Below the pieces are notes generated by a model that saw nothing but the letters and a program-made list of their open reading frames with translations, was not told the DNA's origin and made no database searches. 64,000 nt of DNA, from contig OY720345.1 in NCBI GenBank assembly GCA_963082975.1, positions 1,067,001 to 1,131,000 of the forward strand, read 5' to 3'. Origin of the DNA: Labia minor. Its lineage: Eukaryota; Arthropoda; Insecta; Dermaptera; Spongiphoridae. Within the stretch, counting starts at the first letter, position 1. Every line of letters begins with the position of its first letter. Position numbers and translations under genes: made by a program. This document shows positions 1 through 12,289 of the stretch, one piece after another.

Positions 1-1700
1 TTTTATGATTGAATTCAAGAGACAACTTATTCATTGAATTACGTATTTAGAGAAAGGAGGGGTTTCGCCTTGTTATTATGGATTCTATGTTTACCAGCAT
101 AACAAATACCACCACCATCAGTAAATTGCAAGAAAGGTTTCCTTCTGTTGGTTTTGTTTTACACAATTTGTGAAATTTTAGAGAAAACAAATCACAAAAT
201 CTCAATTAAATCGTAAAGCATTCATTCATTTTAAATGAATTCGCATTTTATATAGGATTGATAAAAGATGAAGTCGTAGGAGAAGTTCAATTGGTTATCT
301 CCGTTTGTTTTTATAAGACTCCTTTAAAGAATATCTTTTATTGATTTTAAAAAATTATATAATTTAAGTTTTGGACTTTCATTTTTATCACAAAACAATT
401 ATTTTTATTGATGGTTGATAAAAGTAGATTTTTGTGATTATTAGAAATCAGATGTTTGTGACGGTCGGTGGCATTTCATTTACCTACAAAAACAACATAA
501 ATTATGTTTAACTAAATAATGTTAAAAATATAAATTCTTAAATAATGGGTAGATCCTTTTATGAGGTGTGATATTTATAAAGAAAACAACACTTGGATAG
601 CACATTATATAAAAGTAATATAAGAACACCGAGTGTGTGTAAAAATAGACTGTTTCCATTCTAAGAGTGTTTTTTTTTTTTTTTTTTTTTTTTTTTGTGG
701 TTTCAATTAAATTAACAGGTACTCTATAAGAGGCACGAGAATGCCACACCCTAATAGTAAACTTGACGCATCATTGATTATCCAAAATTTAGTTGAATTA
801 AAGACGACATTTTATGGCATCTTAATTCTATTGACTCGACATTCATTGGAAAACATTCCTGAAACATTCCAACAGGTAAAATTGGATAATGCATTTTCCA
901 CCTTCGCTCTCTCTCTCTCTCATTTCTTGTTATTATTTGGCAATGAACATAATTAATATTGCAATTGGTTGCCTGACCCTCAAAATATACATGCAGTGAT
1001 ATCAAAAAGGAGACAACGACCAATGATAATTTACCAGAATAGGGTAGCAGATGTGTCTGAATTGATTCTGACCCGCTAAATTGCTTTTTGCACGCTTCTA
1101 GTCAAATTAATTTAATAATTGTAAATTTCAAAACTTGTAAATTACAACTTTTTTGTAAAACAAACTATAATAATTCAAATTAATATCCAACAAGTTGTTT
1201 ATTTGTCCAATAAAGTTAAAATGAAACCTCGAGACTGTAATTTACGTGTATATATATTTATATTGGATTTTTTTTTTTTTTATAATGGAATTATTAGAAA
1301 ATTTGGATGAAAATCAATTTTTATATTAAATAACTAATTTGAAAAAATGAATACAATAAGTTCATTATATTTTTTTAAGAATATAACCATAGTATTTAAA
1401 AATATTTAACTTTTTTGATATATTACATATTGATATCCTGAGTTATAGATGAATGGTTTGAGAATTAAAGAAAATAATAATAAAGAAGTGAAAATAAAAT
1501 TAAAATTTGTGATTGACTTTATTTTATACATGCGAAATGGAAGGGGCAGGGCTAAACTACAGAAATGGATTGCATACCGGAAAATCTTACAATAAGAATA
1601 TAATACATGTTTTCTATTGATTGAAACTTGATTATAATCTGTAACAAGGAAAATCATAATTTAATTTTATTATTAGTTTTATTTATAAGATAAAGAATAT
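1..1700. other. AT-rich intergenic DNA without a supported gene
   Basis: It contains a run of about 27 T at 670-696, a short CT run near 910-920, and otherwise AT-rich unique sequence. The short open frames here start in or cross homopolymers and show no domain. Confidence 0.6.
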
Positions 1701-1709
1701 ATATTAATA

Positions 1710-2603
1710 CAGTGATGCCTCGCATAACGAACGCCTCGCACAGCGAACGCTTCACACAACGTACCATAATGAACTAAATTTCATGATTCATACAACGAAC
1801 TTCGTTTCACACAACGAACTCGCCCGAGCTTCCACGATCGCTGCCGTTGTATTGCATCCCCTTGGGCAGGCACTGCAGGCAGTCATTATAGTCACTGTAC
1901 TTAACTTAAACACGTATCGCGGCAATCGTTCTTCATTACCATATTCAATTATCATTATCATTCAATATATTTTTTATATCATGACTTCTAAAAAAAGCAG
2001 GAAGGTGATTTCTGGTGAAATAAAACAGGAAATAATTAGAAGGAGTGAAACTGGGGTAAAACAGTGTGACCTCGTCAAAGAGTTTGGCCTCAGCAAGACC
2101 ACTATTTACACCATTTTGACAAATAAGGATGCAATCAAATCAGCCAAAGTAGCCAAAGGAGTATCAAAATTATTTCATGAAAAACATAGGTCTTCAATCC
2201 ACGAGGAAATGGAGAGGCTATTAGCGATTTGGATTAAGGACAGGCAGGTGAAAGGTGACGTAACAACCCAAGATATTATCTGTCACAAAGCCAAGAGAAT
2301 TTATGACGATCTAAAGAAAAATGTCCCTGGAAGTAGCAGCAATCAAGATAATGAAGAAGAATTCAAAGCCAGCAGGAGGTGGTTTTTTAGATTTAATTAT
2401 GTTTTTTTCTAAATATGTATCTAAATAAAAATAGTAACAAAAATTTTATCTTTTATTATGTCATCTTAGCATATTTTATGCTACAGAACGAATTATTTTT
2501 TTTAACATGTATTGTTACGGGAAAACGCGTTTCACATAACGAACTTTTCGTATAACGAACTTGCTCCTGGAACGAATTAAGTTCGTTGTGTGAGGCACCA
2601 CTG
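1710..2603 (+). mobile_element. pogo/Tigger-like Tc1-mariner element, internally deleted
   Basis: The left end reads CAGTGATGCCTCGCATAACG and the right end, reverse-complemented, CAGTGGTGCCTCACACAACG. Both are flanked by TA, the Tc1/mariner target. The GTTCG/CGAAC motif recurs inside both ends. At 894 bp it is far shorter than a complete element because the DDE catalytic half is missing. Confidence 0.85.
1981..2412 (+). pseudogene. pogo/Tigger transposase N-terminus: CENP-B-type DNA-binding region only
   Basis: The best start is the ATG at 1981; an upstream in-frame ATG at 1783 would read through terminal-repeat DNA. The 143-residue product has a CENP-B/Psq-type helix-turn-helix at about residues 8-55, including VKEFGLSKTTIYTIL. 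A second CENP-B/Tc5-type DNA-binding domain follows at about 70-138, containing ERLLAIWIKD, AKRIYDDL and a degenerate RRWFFRF near the end. Family members continue for several hundred residues with a DDE nuclease. Here a poly-T tract and stop follow directly, so no catalytic residues remain. The DNA-binding part is free of stops, so it could still be translated, but transposition by this copy is not possible. Confidence 0.8.
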
Positions 2604-2619
2604 TATATTTATCGTAGAA

Positions 2620-3460
2620 TTGCCAGTGTGATAAATAAATATATAAATGAATAATGCAGTTGAATTTTAGAACTGCCTATATAATAATAAATAATATCTT
2701 GATATTTTTTAATAATAAAAATACCTTTGTATCTTATAATATGAATTATCTCTTTAAATCAACATCCGAGTTTCCAAATTTATGATTTATTTGATTTTAA
2801 CTAACTAACTTTATCTATAAGTATGAAGTATGAGGTACTGTTTTGCAATGGCGAATTGACATCACAAACAATTTATTATATTAATTTATAAATTTATAAA
2901 TTCACTATATAAATAATTCAAAATATGAGAAAAACATATTATTTGAAAAGTATTAAAATCATTAACTTTAAGTATAAAAATTTATTAAGATCGGTTTAAA
3001 GAAAAACTTTTTTTAATCAAAATAAAATATTAATATATATACTTCAAAGATTTACTCTTATATTATATTTTGATTTACAAATTGATCATAAAAGAAAACT
3101 TTCAATCGAAATTATCTTTAAAAATTATTTCATTTAATTCTGTTTAGTCTATTTTCAATACATTGATTCCCTTATAGATACTAAAAGCTAAAATAAATTA
3201 TTAAAGAATTTCAGCTCTTTCATTTCTTCCTAAAGGAATTTAAAAATTCAGTTTCTTACATTCATTCCATCGTAAATAATGAGATTTTCTTCACCCTATT
3301 CTCACACGAAGGGTACATAAAAAGAAATGCTTTTTAGAGAACAGCGTAAAAAGATTTTCTTTCTTTTTAAAAAAAAAAAAAAAAAAAAAAGACTTTAATT
3401 ATGCTTTTTATATTATATTGACAAGATATAAGGTGTTAAAGAGAGATATAATGAGAAAAA
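2620..3460. other. AT-rich intergenic DNA
   Basis: No ORF, repeat end or structured element seen, apart from a 22-A run at 3369-3390. Confidence 0.6.
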
Positions 3461-3469
3461 TTCAGAGTG

Positions 3470-3810
3470 GATAGCAATTTTTGTTTGTGGGTGGACCAGG
3501 ATGCTGAGGGCGATTAGGACATTTGTGTGTTTTTAATCGTTTGGCATTGTTTCCAGTGCCACGCACAGCTGTTAAACCTAACGCGAGATTGTCGCTGCCT
3601 ACACGTAGGACACGCCCTGATGTAGAATCCAAGATGGCGGCGTCAACATGTTCGATCGGCCGAGGGTGAAGGGTGCTCACGGGTCCTTTGTTCTCAAGCG
3701 CCTAGCCTCCAATCAATACGCACACACACCGCAAACATATCTTGGTACCACGGACGGTAAACAGGATTTTGGACCTTGGAACCGAGGGAGGTCCAGCCAA
3801 ACGTCAGCTA
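3470..3810. other. Unique block of raised G+C with a Pho/YY1-like motif
   Basis: It stands out from its AT-rich surroundings. CAAGATGGCGGCG at 3630-3642 matches the YY1/Pleiohomeotic core. A 72-codon minus-strand frame (3462-3680) crosses it, but I recognise no domain and see no splice context. It could be a conserved regulatory block or a non-coding first exon. Confidence 0.35.
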
Positions 3811-4200
3811 CAGGTTGTTCCACATAGAAAATGTTTTATTATTTATTTGGAATTTTTTGGTGAAAATTGATCAAGTCATTCATGATGAAGGAAATGATGA
3901 CAAAGTAGCCTCTCGTTTTTCAAAAATTCCATTTCATTCTAATAAATAGGGACATTCCTTTAGTGATATAGAAAAAAAAAAAAAAAAAAAAAAAGCAAGA
4001 AAAATGACAGCATGAAAAGAGAATTCAATGATGATTTCTTTTTATCTTCATTCAGTCTTTGAAGTTGAAAAAATTCAACTACTTTATCTTAATATAAGAT
4101 CTTCCAAATATAAGAATCGATCAAGCTTAGTCAGAGACAGACAGACATATCCAGGTCTCAGAAATAAGACTGTGTTATTCCAACATATAACAAATCAATT

Positions 4201-4224
4201 TATATATATATATATATATATATA
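4201..4224. repeat. (TA)n microsatellite
   Basis: Uninterrupted TA dinucleotides. Confidence 0.9.
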
Positions 4225-4429
4225 ATATGAATATTAATATGAATATCTAGTTAATGGAAACTTTTCAGTATTTATGTTATATAATTTAATTAAAGATAAT
4301 TTAATTTAATATCTCTAAAATTTTGCAAATCAATTCTCTAGGATTGTTTCGAGTTGCAAAAGTGAAATGGTTAGGAAGTTTTGGGATGAAATATAATCTT
4401 GTTTGGTTATTTCAAAGTTTGGTCCATAT

Positions 4430-4720
4430 ATTCTCAGATTCTGCTGTTGCTGCGGCGGCAGCATCACCTTTATCTCTTGCACAACACATGACGCAGCATC
4501 AAAGTTTCCCTTCATGACGAGGCTTTGGCGGCGATGAAGAGGGTGAACAAAAGGGGAAAGGTACCACGTCGGCTCCGGAAGAATATTTCTCACCGACTTT
4601 ACTAGATAAACAACATTTTTCAAAAAAAAGGGAGACAAAATGGGTTGGGTGTCGCGACGGCGGCGACTTCTTCAATTTACCTTTTCCAAGGGATGCAATT
4701 GACTTCCACAACGACATATT
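4430..4720. other. Unique G+C-raised block, possible regulatory sequence
   Basis: It contains a CTG/CGG-rich patch near 4440-4465 and GC-rich clusters at 4500-4690. Several short frames overlap on both strands, but none resembles a protein domain. Confidence 0.3.
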
Positions 4721-5243
4721 CGAAAATGAATTATGAATTTACAAACATATATAAATATATTATTTCCGTTTCAAATATTTTATATTTTAGAATAAAAATA
4801 AAAGATTTTTTATTATAAAATGTTTATATATGTATTCATAAAAATTGAGCTAATCTTAAGATTCTTTTCCCAATTTTTTTTCATTCAATAAAAAAAAATT
4901 AAATTGTTTTATTTTCTAATAAATCGTCCAAATATATATACGTACCATAACCATATACCATAAAAAACCTAGAACAATCTTTTTAGTCAATCAATAAAAA
5001 ATGTCATCATAGAAGCAAAAACAATGCTCCCAGTTTTCCCACAGAAATCATCCATCTCTCCTTCATGGATATAAATGATTCTTTAACGTTTTAAAAGTCA
5101 TACCAAATTTTCTTTTCCATTGTTTATCTTACATTTTATTACATTTTAAATTGAACTTTGTAGAGAATATTTCTTTGTTGAACATAAATATAAATATCGT
5201 TATTATATTAAAAAGTCTATTACTTTCTTTTTGATCCTATAAA

Positions 5244-5817
5244 ACTATCTCGTAAGAGATAGTATTGCGATCACGAAAATTTTCGATGTTGAGATTTTGA
5301 TGTTTTTATATGTTTTGAAGGTTCCTGAATCTTTTTCACTAAGGGTTGAGAAAAATGTCTCTGTGTGTGTGTATGTATGTAACCAAGATTACGAAAAAAC
5401 GGTTTAAGCTAGAATGATGAAATTTGGTACATGAGCATTATTCAAAATTCGTAGTTTTCTTCAACTTTTGAGAAATGTAGATCAACCGGAAGAGGGTCAT
5501 TACTTACAACGTCTTGATTTCTTTTCCTCTAAAGTGACCGTAAAAATAAAGATATATGTTTGATAATTTTTCACATGATTAATAATTGTATAAAACTGCT
5601 ATATATAGAATTTCAGCTTGATTGATTCGCTGAAATTACCAGAATTAATTTTTTAACACTGCAAATCTCACGCGCCATCAACAAAAAGCCAAACATGCGC
5701 TGGTTTAATATTTATTATTTATAATTTATAATTAATAAATTTAATTTAAATATAATATATTATGTTATTTAATCCAATTCAAATTGCGAGATAGTCGAGT
5801 GGAGACACTCCAACTAA
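5244..5817 (+). mobile_element. Family A non-autonomous element (DINE-1/Helentron-like), copy 1
   Basis: It begins with the hairpin ACTATCTC-GTAA-GAGATAGT. A short (TG/TATG) simple-sequence tract lies about 120 bp in. Near the 3' end GAGATAGT recurs as a subterminal inverted repeat, followed by the hairpin GAGTG-GAGA-CACTC and CTAA. The copies at 24495, 35809 and 58742 share the whole arrangement. Subterminal inverted repeats, a microsatellite and a 3' hairpin are the layout known for Helentron-derived INE elements. Confidence 0.7.
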
Positions 5818-5941
5818 TTTATTATTCAATCATAATATTTATTATATATTAAAAAGAAAAAAATGCACTGCCTTATTTATGAAAATGAATGAAATTATAT
5901 ATTAATTAATAATTAAGTATTTACACAGCAAGGTACATAGG

Positions 5942-6427
5942 TAGACTTGCCATACGTCCCGGTTTCGCCGGGACAGTCCCGGATATACTGGGTTGTCCCG
6001 ACGTCCCGCCCTGTTGTTGAAATTGTCCCGGTTTAGATTCAGGGCACAGTTTCTTGGAAATAATTGAGCAAAATTATTAGATCAGAGAATGATTAATCTG
6101 CTCTTGTGTGATTAGTAACGTTTTGGCAAGTAACACAGTAATACAAATTTTTTGAACCAAAATTTTCCTTGGGAAAAACCAAATGTGAGGCTATAATATT
6201 GAATGTAATGGCACATTTAGCACTGGAAGAATTAAAGAATGATTTAATAAATGCAAATTTTGTTGCACTAAGTATGGATGCTTATTATCTATTCTATATT
6301 TTAAGTGTTTTTTACATTACTGTTTTCACATAACCCCCCCCTCCCAAAAAAAAAACGACATCCCTAAACCTAAAGTAAAATAGACAGAACTGTCCCGGTT
6401 GGTCCGTGAAAAAATATGGCAACCCTA
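5942..6427 (+). mobile_element. hAT-type element relic with perfect 8-bp target duplication
   Basis: The terminal repeats are TAGACTTGCCATA on the left and, reverse-complemented, TAGGGTTGCCATA on the right. Each is followed by CCCGG-rich subterminal sequence. The 8-bp direct repeat TACATAGG occurs immediately outside both ends (5934-5941 and 6428-6435), which is diagnostic for hAT insertion. Confidence 0.9.
6150..6310 (+). pseudogene. hAT transposase fragment
   Basis: Inside the hAT relic the plus strand reads a peptide with KCEAIILNV, then AHLALEELKNDLINANFVAL and SMDA before a stop. This matches the KCEAI...DAS region just after the first catalytic segment of ZBED-like hAT transposases. 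Everything on both sides is lost. Confidence 0.6.
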
Positions 6428-6439
6428 TACATAGGTAAC

Positions 6440-8390
6440 TAGTGTAATGATTTTTTGCATTGGTAAATCAAAATTATTATTAATATTAATATAATAAATA
6501 TTTCAATTGAAAACTGTTTATGATAAATTATTTATAAATATTTGCAATATTATAATCAATTAAATCAAATAAATAAATTTTCCCATAATTTTTTTTTGAT
6601 TATTGAAAATTTGCTAATATGTAGGTACTTTAATTTTACCTTAGATAGCAGTTTCGTCAACATTGTAATGATTGGCACTCACCTGAAACAAAGAATACAA
6701 ATATTATAAATATTAATAATTAGTTTGTTTTTATTATATAATAACAAGCTGCAAGAACTCATCTTTGCCCGAGTTTAAAATAAGGTTTTCTGTAGAAGCG
6801 TACAAAACTGTTTATTTGCATGCAATAAAAGGGGGTCCATTTATCTTAAAGCAACCAGGACCAGGACCAGAACTCCCAACAACTTCAAATTAAAAATTGA
6901 TCATTAGGTATACGAAAAATATTGTTTTCAAACAACTATTGAATTAATTGCTATAAGCGACGATAAATTAATTTTAAACTTAGTTTGCAACGGGTTCGGT
7001 TATTGATTAATATTTTCTAAAACAAAGTAAGCAACATTATTTATATTTAAATTTATATTTTCAAAAATAGTGTAATTTGCAAATTGAAGTGAAAACGAAA
7101 ATCCAAATGAAATCATAAATATACTGATTGAATTAAAATGAATTAAAACCTTTCGCATACAGACTCTCAACAAATTACTATGTAGCCCCCTGTCTAGTTT
7201 CTAGAAACTAGTTATTTATATTATTGAAAAATAACAAAATTATAATAATAAATATTTTAATACTTTTAACATAAAAATTAATTATTTTATAATATATAAA
7301 TAATTTTTTGAATATAAATAATGTGCTCAATCAAGTATCTTTAAAAAAATATTGCGAGAATTTTAATAATTACTCACAAACTTGAAATTTAATTATATTT
7401 AAAATATTATAGTACATCCACTTTATAATATTTTTCTTTATATTAAAAACTGATGGAAATTAATAAATTTCTCTAAATAAACGGTCTAAAAATAAATCCT
7501 GTCTGGAGTATATCCTTGAGTATCCCATAGTCCGAATGTTCCTCAGGTGCCACTTGTCCATTGGCCTCAACTAACTCCTCTCCAGTTTAAAAGGTTTTTT
7601 ATTTTTTTCTTGTCAATTCAGTAAATCGAAAAAAGAGCCACACATTTATATGATTTTAAGAAATGTTTCCCCTTCTTCCTTCTATGGAATTCATTGGAAG
7701 AATTCCTAAATAATACATTGATTTCATAAAAAAAATAAAGATAATATTCATAATTAAGAAAATTACTAATCCTTATAATATTAGGAGTTAATAATTGTAT
7801 TCTGGCATTTATATATAACACTATAAATTATAAATTTAAATTATAAATATTATTATTACAGAATAATTTTCTTTAGTTTATTATTATGAATTCCAATGTT
7901 ACTTTATCATGTGTAAGATTATATATATATTACAATTTATAATTATTTAAAGTAATCAACTTTATAAAATAGCTCGACTAATGACTTCACGAAATTAAAC
8001 ACGACTCGGAAATATTTATGTCAAAAAATTTTATTGTAATTTATGATTGCATTTAATAAAAGGTTATGACATAGAATGGATCGTATTTTAACTAATAAAT
8101 ATGGAGAAAAATATATATATATATATATTATGTATATACATTAATCATAGGATATGCATTTTAGGATTAAATAATATAGCAGTATATCTCATAAGATTGA
8201 AAATTTATATTTAATACCATTTCTATAAGCCTTAGTCACGTATTAGAATTAAATTGATAATTCTATTTTTCTAAACTTGCAACGAGACAGACACTCTGTT
8301 CACCGAGTAAAGAAATGAAAAATTAATTATCCTAAAAGCTTGGGATTAGATTTTTTTAATTAATATTAAAATTATCTAAAATCATAATAT
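6440..8390. other. AT-rich intergenic DNA with scattered repeat debris
   Basis: Apart from the Helitron 3' fragment near 6850-7000 I see only low-complexity AT sequence and a short (TA)n at 8108-8128. No supported gene. Confidence 0.5.
6850..7000 (+). mobile_element. Second Helitron family, 3'-end fragment
   Basis: The segment from the GGACCAGAACTCCCAACAAC region to TTTGCAACGGGTTCGGTTA is the reverse complement of the 3' part of the copies at 45729 and 11257. The terminal hairpin is truncated and the CTAG terminus mutated. Confidence 0.5.
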
Positions 8391-8393
8391 TAA

Positions 8394-9590
8394 TCTATAA
8401 TAATAAAAGCAAGTGTAATGTGTCTGTCTGTCTGCCTGTCTGTCTGTCTGTCTGACCGAGTCTCCAGCCATATCTATCGCACGCAGGGACCTGGAATTTT
8501 TTACACGGAAGCACAAAGGGGCTGGCCACCAGACCTCGAAGCCCGATTTTCGATTTTTTAATTAGAACAATTTTAAAAAAAATTATAAAAAATAATTAAT
8601 GAAAAATAGTTTAGTTACCATACTAGATCATAGAGGCGCTGGTGGCGATAATTTGGCGGTAATTTAAATTCTGAGCAATGTGCAGATAAAAATCTTTTTA
8701 TATATCTATTGATATTTTCAATATCTCAATTGATCTTATTGGCCTTTTAAACTTTGAAAACATTCACATTACGGCTATAATTTAATACTATTAATTTTTA
8801 AGATTATGTGAGTAAATTATTTTAATTAAGAAAATTTGATCTCATAATTGGATTTTCACGTAAGATTTTAATATATAATATATTTTTTAATATTATTTTT
8901 ATAGTAGTTTAGTGTTATGGTAATTTTATATTTTATTTTTATTTTGTTTACTTTGATTTTTTTTTAAATAAATTAATAACATTTAAAGTAGCATAAAAAA
9001 ATTAATCGAGGCAGGAAAATTGATGGGGTTTGAAATTAATAGTGATAAGACAAAATAATTAGTATCAGAGAGAATAATATTTGCAAAGAATTTAAATCGA
9101 GGTTACAATCTGGAAATTATTATCAAAGGGGATCAAAATTATTAAATTATTAATTGTATTATATGGGTGGGAGGCATGGTCTATAACCCTGGGAGATGAG
9201 AATAGATTCAGAGTATTTGAGAATAGGATTCTTCCCAGCATTTATGGGACAAAGAAAGATGAGGATACCGGGGAATAGCGGAGACTGCATAACAAGGAAT
9301 TGTATGACCTCTATGCATCTCTAGATATAGGTCATAAAATAGAGAAGGCTGGGATCGGCAGGGCACATGGCTAGAATGGGAGAGGAAAAATATATTGATG
9401 GGGAGTTCGATTGGAAAACGTCTGTGTGGAAGACCAATTGTGAACAGGGTGGACAATGTAGGAAGGAACGTGAGAGAGATGGGACAGGTTAGGAGTTAGA
9501 TGGTTATAGCTCAGAATAGGGACACTCGGGGGGGGGGGGGTACAGGGGGCGGAGCCCCCGTCTAGATGCGAAGAGCGACGAAGGAGCATA
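8394..9590 (+). mobile_element. Helitron family C, degraded copy carrying a LINE fragment
   Basis: The 5' end is A|TCTATAATAATAAAAG followed by a TCTG-repeat tract at 8420-8455. The 3' part has the GGGGGCGGAGCCCCC hairpin (about 9545-9560) and the degenerate second hairpin GAGCGACGAAGGAGC. The terminal CTAG is gone. The LINE relic lies between. Confidence 0.6.
9000..9535 (+). pseudogene. LINE reverse-transcriptase C-terminal fragment inside a Helitron
   Basis: Conceptual translation across frameshifts gives VLYGWEAWS, RFRVFENRILPSIYG, KKDEDTG and LHNKELYDLYASLDI. This is the conserved region after the RT palm of non-LTR retrotransposons (YG.E.W; R.FE..ILR.IYGP..DE). Several stops and shifts make it non-functional. 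The same segment recurs at 33240, 39600 and 42850. Confidence 0.75.
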
Positions 9591-9599
9591 ATAATTGAA

Positions 9600-10290
9600 A
9601 GTCAACCTAGTTTTTCCATTTTCTGTAACATTAGTAATGATTCCAGAATACAAAGCTTTCTCAAAGGTGAAAGTATTGTCTAATTTTCCGCTCTATAGGC
9701 ATTTTGGGTGTTTTTTCTTTGTTATAAGTTTAACATATAGAAGGTAGATAGATCTTCTTCACTTTTCACTTTTACGTGAAATAATGGCATCACATTCCGT
9801 TTGAACCCCACTTTTCCTGAATTCATTTGCCAGGATGCCTCCCATGTTCCACAGCTGCTTTCAGTAACTTCTAAAATTTCCCTTTATAGGAGACATCTAC
9901 AAAATGACAAATATTAGAAAGCTTAAAAAATTCAGTAGTTGACAGTCTTATTCCAATATTTCTTAGCACTTTTCATAAGAAAAACTAGCAAAAATTGAAT
10001 TTTACAAACAGACTTGTTTATTGATTTCCGCCATTATGTTTTATGGTCAACCTTTTCAAACTGTTGTGTTCAGTTCTGTGGCGAAGAGAAAAAAAAGTCA
10101 CTTCTTTTATGTTATTTCCTACCACCGTTTTCTTATTATGTTGCTTTTAGTGTTACCTACTGGGTATTTTACCTTATGTCTATTTGAACTTCAAATAAAA
10201 TATTCAATAAATATGGTCTAATAATATTAAACTATATCAATTACAATAAATTTAAATAAATAAGTTAAATGATATTTCATTAATAGAAAT
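9600..10290. other. Intergenic DNA, no gene seen
   Basis: Moderately AT-rich unique sequence. Short frames only, without domains. Confidence 0.5.
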
Positions 10291-10293
10291 AAT

Positions 10294-10931
10294 AAGTTGA
10301 CCTGAGCCAGGTCCGAACCGACCGACGGATTGAAGTAAATTAATTTCCAGCTACAGAAACAATTTCAAATAATTTAAATCTATTCTATCTATTAATGCAA
10401 TAAAAAACAGATAGGCATACATAAATAATAAATATAAACATTTTTAATTTTATTTCATTTATAATATATATGCAAGACCAGGCTGTGGCGTCATGAATGG
10501 CTGGATGACGTCATATAATTTTAAATCAAGAAAAAACTAATAAATATGATTTTTCTCTAGTATAAAACCAATACAAAGTGAATGATTCGTACTAATATGT
10601 AAAAAATCTCCTCATGTAAAATTTGGTGTGAAAATTACCCTTCCCTTATTATCGTCGATCGCTAATACTACCACTTCCGGTTTCCGGATTTGCACCAAAA
10701 GTTGATCAATTCATCCCACTGATGCATTAAGTAAATATACCAAATTTCATCGAAATCGGTTGAGCCGTTCAGGCTGTACACATCTATACGGACGGACGGA
10801 CGGACAGGCATCATGCTAAAAATACTTTTTTCTGTTAAGAAAATGCATGATTCGTGGAGATATGTAAAAATCTCCACATGTGAAATTTGGTGTGAAAACA
10901 ATACCTCCCTTTCTATCGTCAGTCGGTAAAA
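10294..10931 (+). mobile_element. Family B non-autonomous element, copy 1
   Basis: It starts AATAAGTTGACC..., with CGAACCGACCGACGG just inside, and ends near CGTC(A/G)GTCGGTAAA. ACCGACCGACG and CGTCGGTCGGT form subterminal inverted repeats. A GGAC tetranucleotide run lies in the core. A segment of about 85 bp running from CATGATTCGTGG to the CGTCGGTCG motif occurs twice, in the middle and at the end. Copies at 26344, 30412, 46683 and 48522 match along their length. Confidence 0.75.
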
Positions 10932-11256
10932 ATAAGAACTAAAATTTATATATCTTAATTATTTTGTGCCTGATTTGATAGAATTATAATATTAATATTT
11001 TTATTTTTTAATTCATAGATAAGTTCTCTGAACTGAGGCATTAAATTAACAGTGTAATAAATACTCATAAAATGTTTTTATTTCCAAAAGGTAATAATAC
11101 CTATGTGTTGTTTAAAAAAGAAATTGATTGATATTTTCTCATCAAATTAATTAATATTTCCAGACAAACAAAGAATATTCTTAAACCAATATTCACAAGT
11201 AGTTTAAAAGTATCGAGCGGTGGTTCGGTGAACCAAGTACTTTATTACATAAGAAA

Positions 11257-12083
11257 CTAGTCGAACCCGTTGCAAACGGTGTTTGCAATTTTAGTTTAAA
11301 CATAAATAAATAGTTTTTTGAAAATAATATTTTTCATATACCAATGATCATTTATTAGTATTTATTTTGTCGATAAGTTTATGTTTAAGATTGACATTTG
11401 TTGGTTGCTCTAATCTCTAATCTATCGGCTGTTTCCTGTGTGGAATTCATGATATAGGGTTGGGCGTATTTTTTTGAATATCCATTTTGTGGGTTTAAAT
11501 GTGAGTTTTTTCTCTACTCAACCGTCTTTTTTTATGAATTGGGGCTTTCCATTGTTATATCTGTATAAACATGGGCAAATATATAATCCATTAATTTTAT
11601 TTTAATTAAATCCACTGGCCGTCCTCCGGTTTGCCTGCATCATTTGCCGACCTCACACTCACGTCTTCTCTGCCTCCAGCACCCGCCGTTCACCTTGGGC
11701 CGTCTACAGGACACCTCAAATTCTTTAATTCATTGTATTTTGAAATCTTTAAATAAGAATAGTTAAAATCTAAATAAAAGAAAATTATTTTATGTTTTTT
11801 GTGATTCTCTATTTTCTCTGTATTTATGAATTAAACCAATATTTAAGATTCTAGTCCTAAAAAAAAAAACATCTTATAGAATTGTTGTTTATCAATTCGA
11901 AATGTAAAATTTAAATGTGTGATTTATATAAAAATAAATCTCAAAATGATTATTTGTATACCCTCTCTTAATCATTATTAGCCCGGAAAATCGAGGTTCC
12001 ACTGTATTTATATATTTGTTATTGTTATATACAGTTTCGCGCGATGAGTATTTTCTGTCTGTAAATAAAAAAAAAAAAATAGA
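11257..12083 (-). mobile_element. Second Helitron family, copy 2 (5' end uncertain)
   Basis: On the minus strand the 3' end is the hairpin TTGCAAAC-ACC-GTTTGCAA, nine bases, then CTAG followed by T. This is the Helitron 3' signature and is shared with 45729. The 5' end is tentatively TCTATTTTTT at 12083. It does not resemble the 45729 5' end, so the far boundary is weak. Confidence 0.5.
11978..12004. repeat. Isolated pogo/Tigger-type terminal repeat
   Basis: Reverse-complemented it reads CAGTGGAACCTCGATTTTCC, flanked by TA. It matches the usual pogo/Tigger terminal sequence. No partner end was found nearby. Confidence 0.5.
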
Positions 12084-12289
12084 TGGATATTCATTTATTC
12101 TATTTCATTTTCATACATAAATTGGAATATTTGTTAATTTTTAACAACATCCAACCGCAATTATAATATGGATCTATATTGGATGATTCCGCGGTTCCTG
12201 AATAAAGAGATTAAAAATAAAAGAAAAAATAAATGTTATTGCTTTTTAATTGATTAAACTAATTAGAGGAACGAATAATGATGAATCAA

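Noticed and set aside
3462-3680. 72-codon minus-strand frame in a G+C-raised block
   Set aside because: No recognisable domain, splice context or repeat link. GC-raised unique DNA readily gives such frames.
10305-10330. GGTCCGAACC resembling a tRNA/SINE B-box
   Set aside because: No A-box at the right distance and no cloverleaf. It is part of the family B subterminal repeat.
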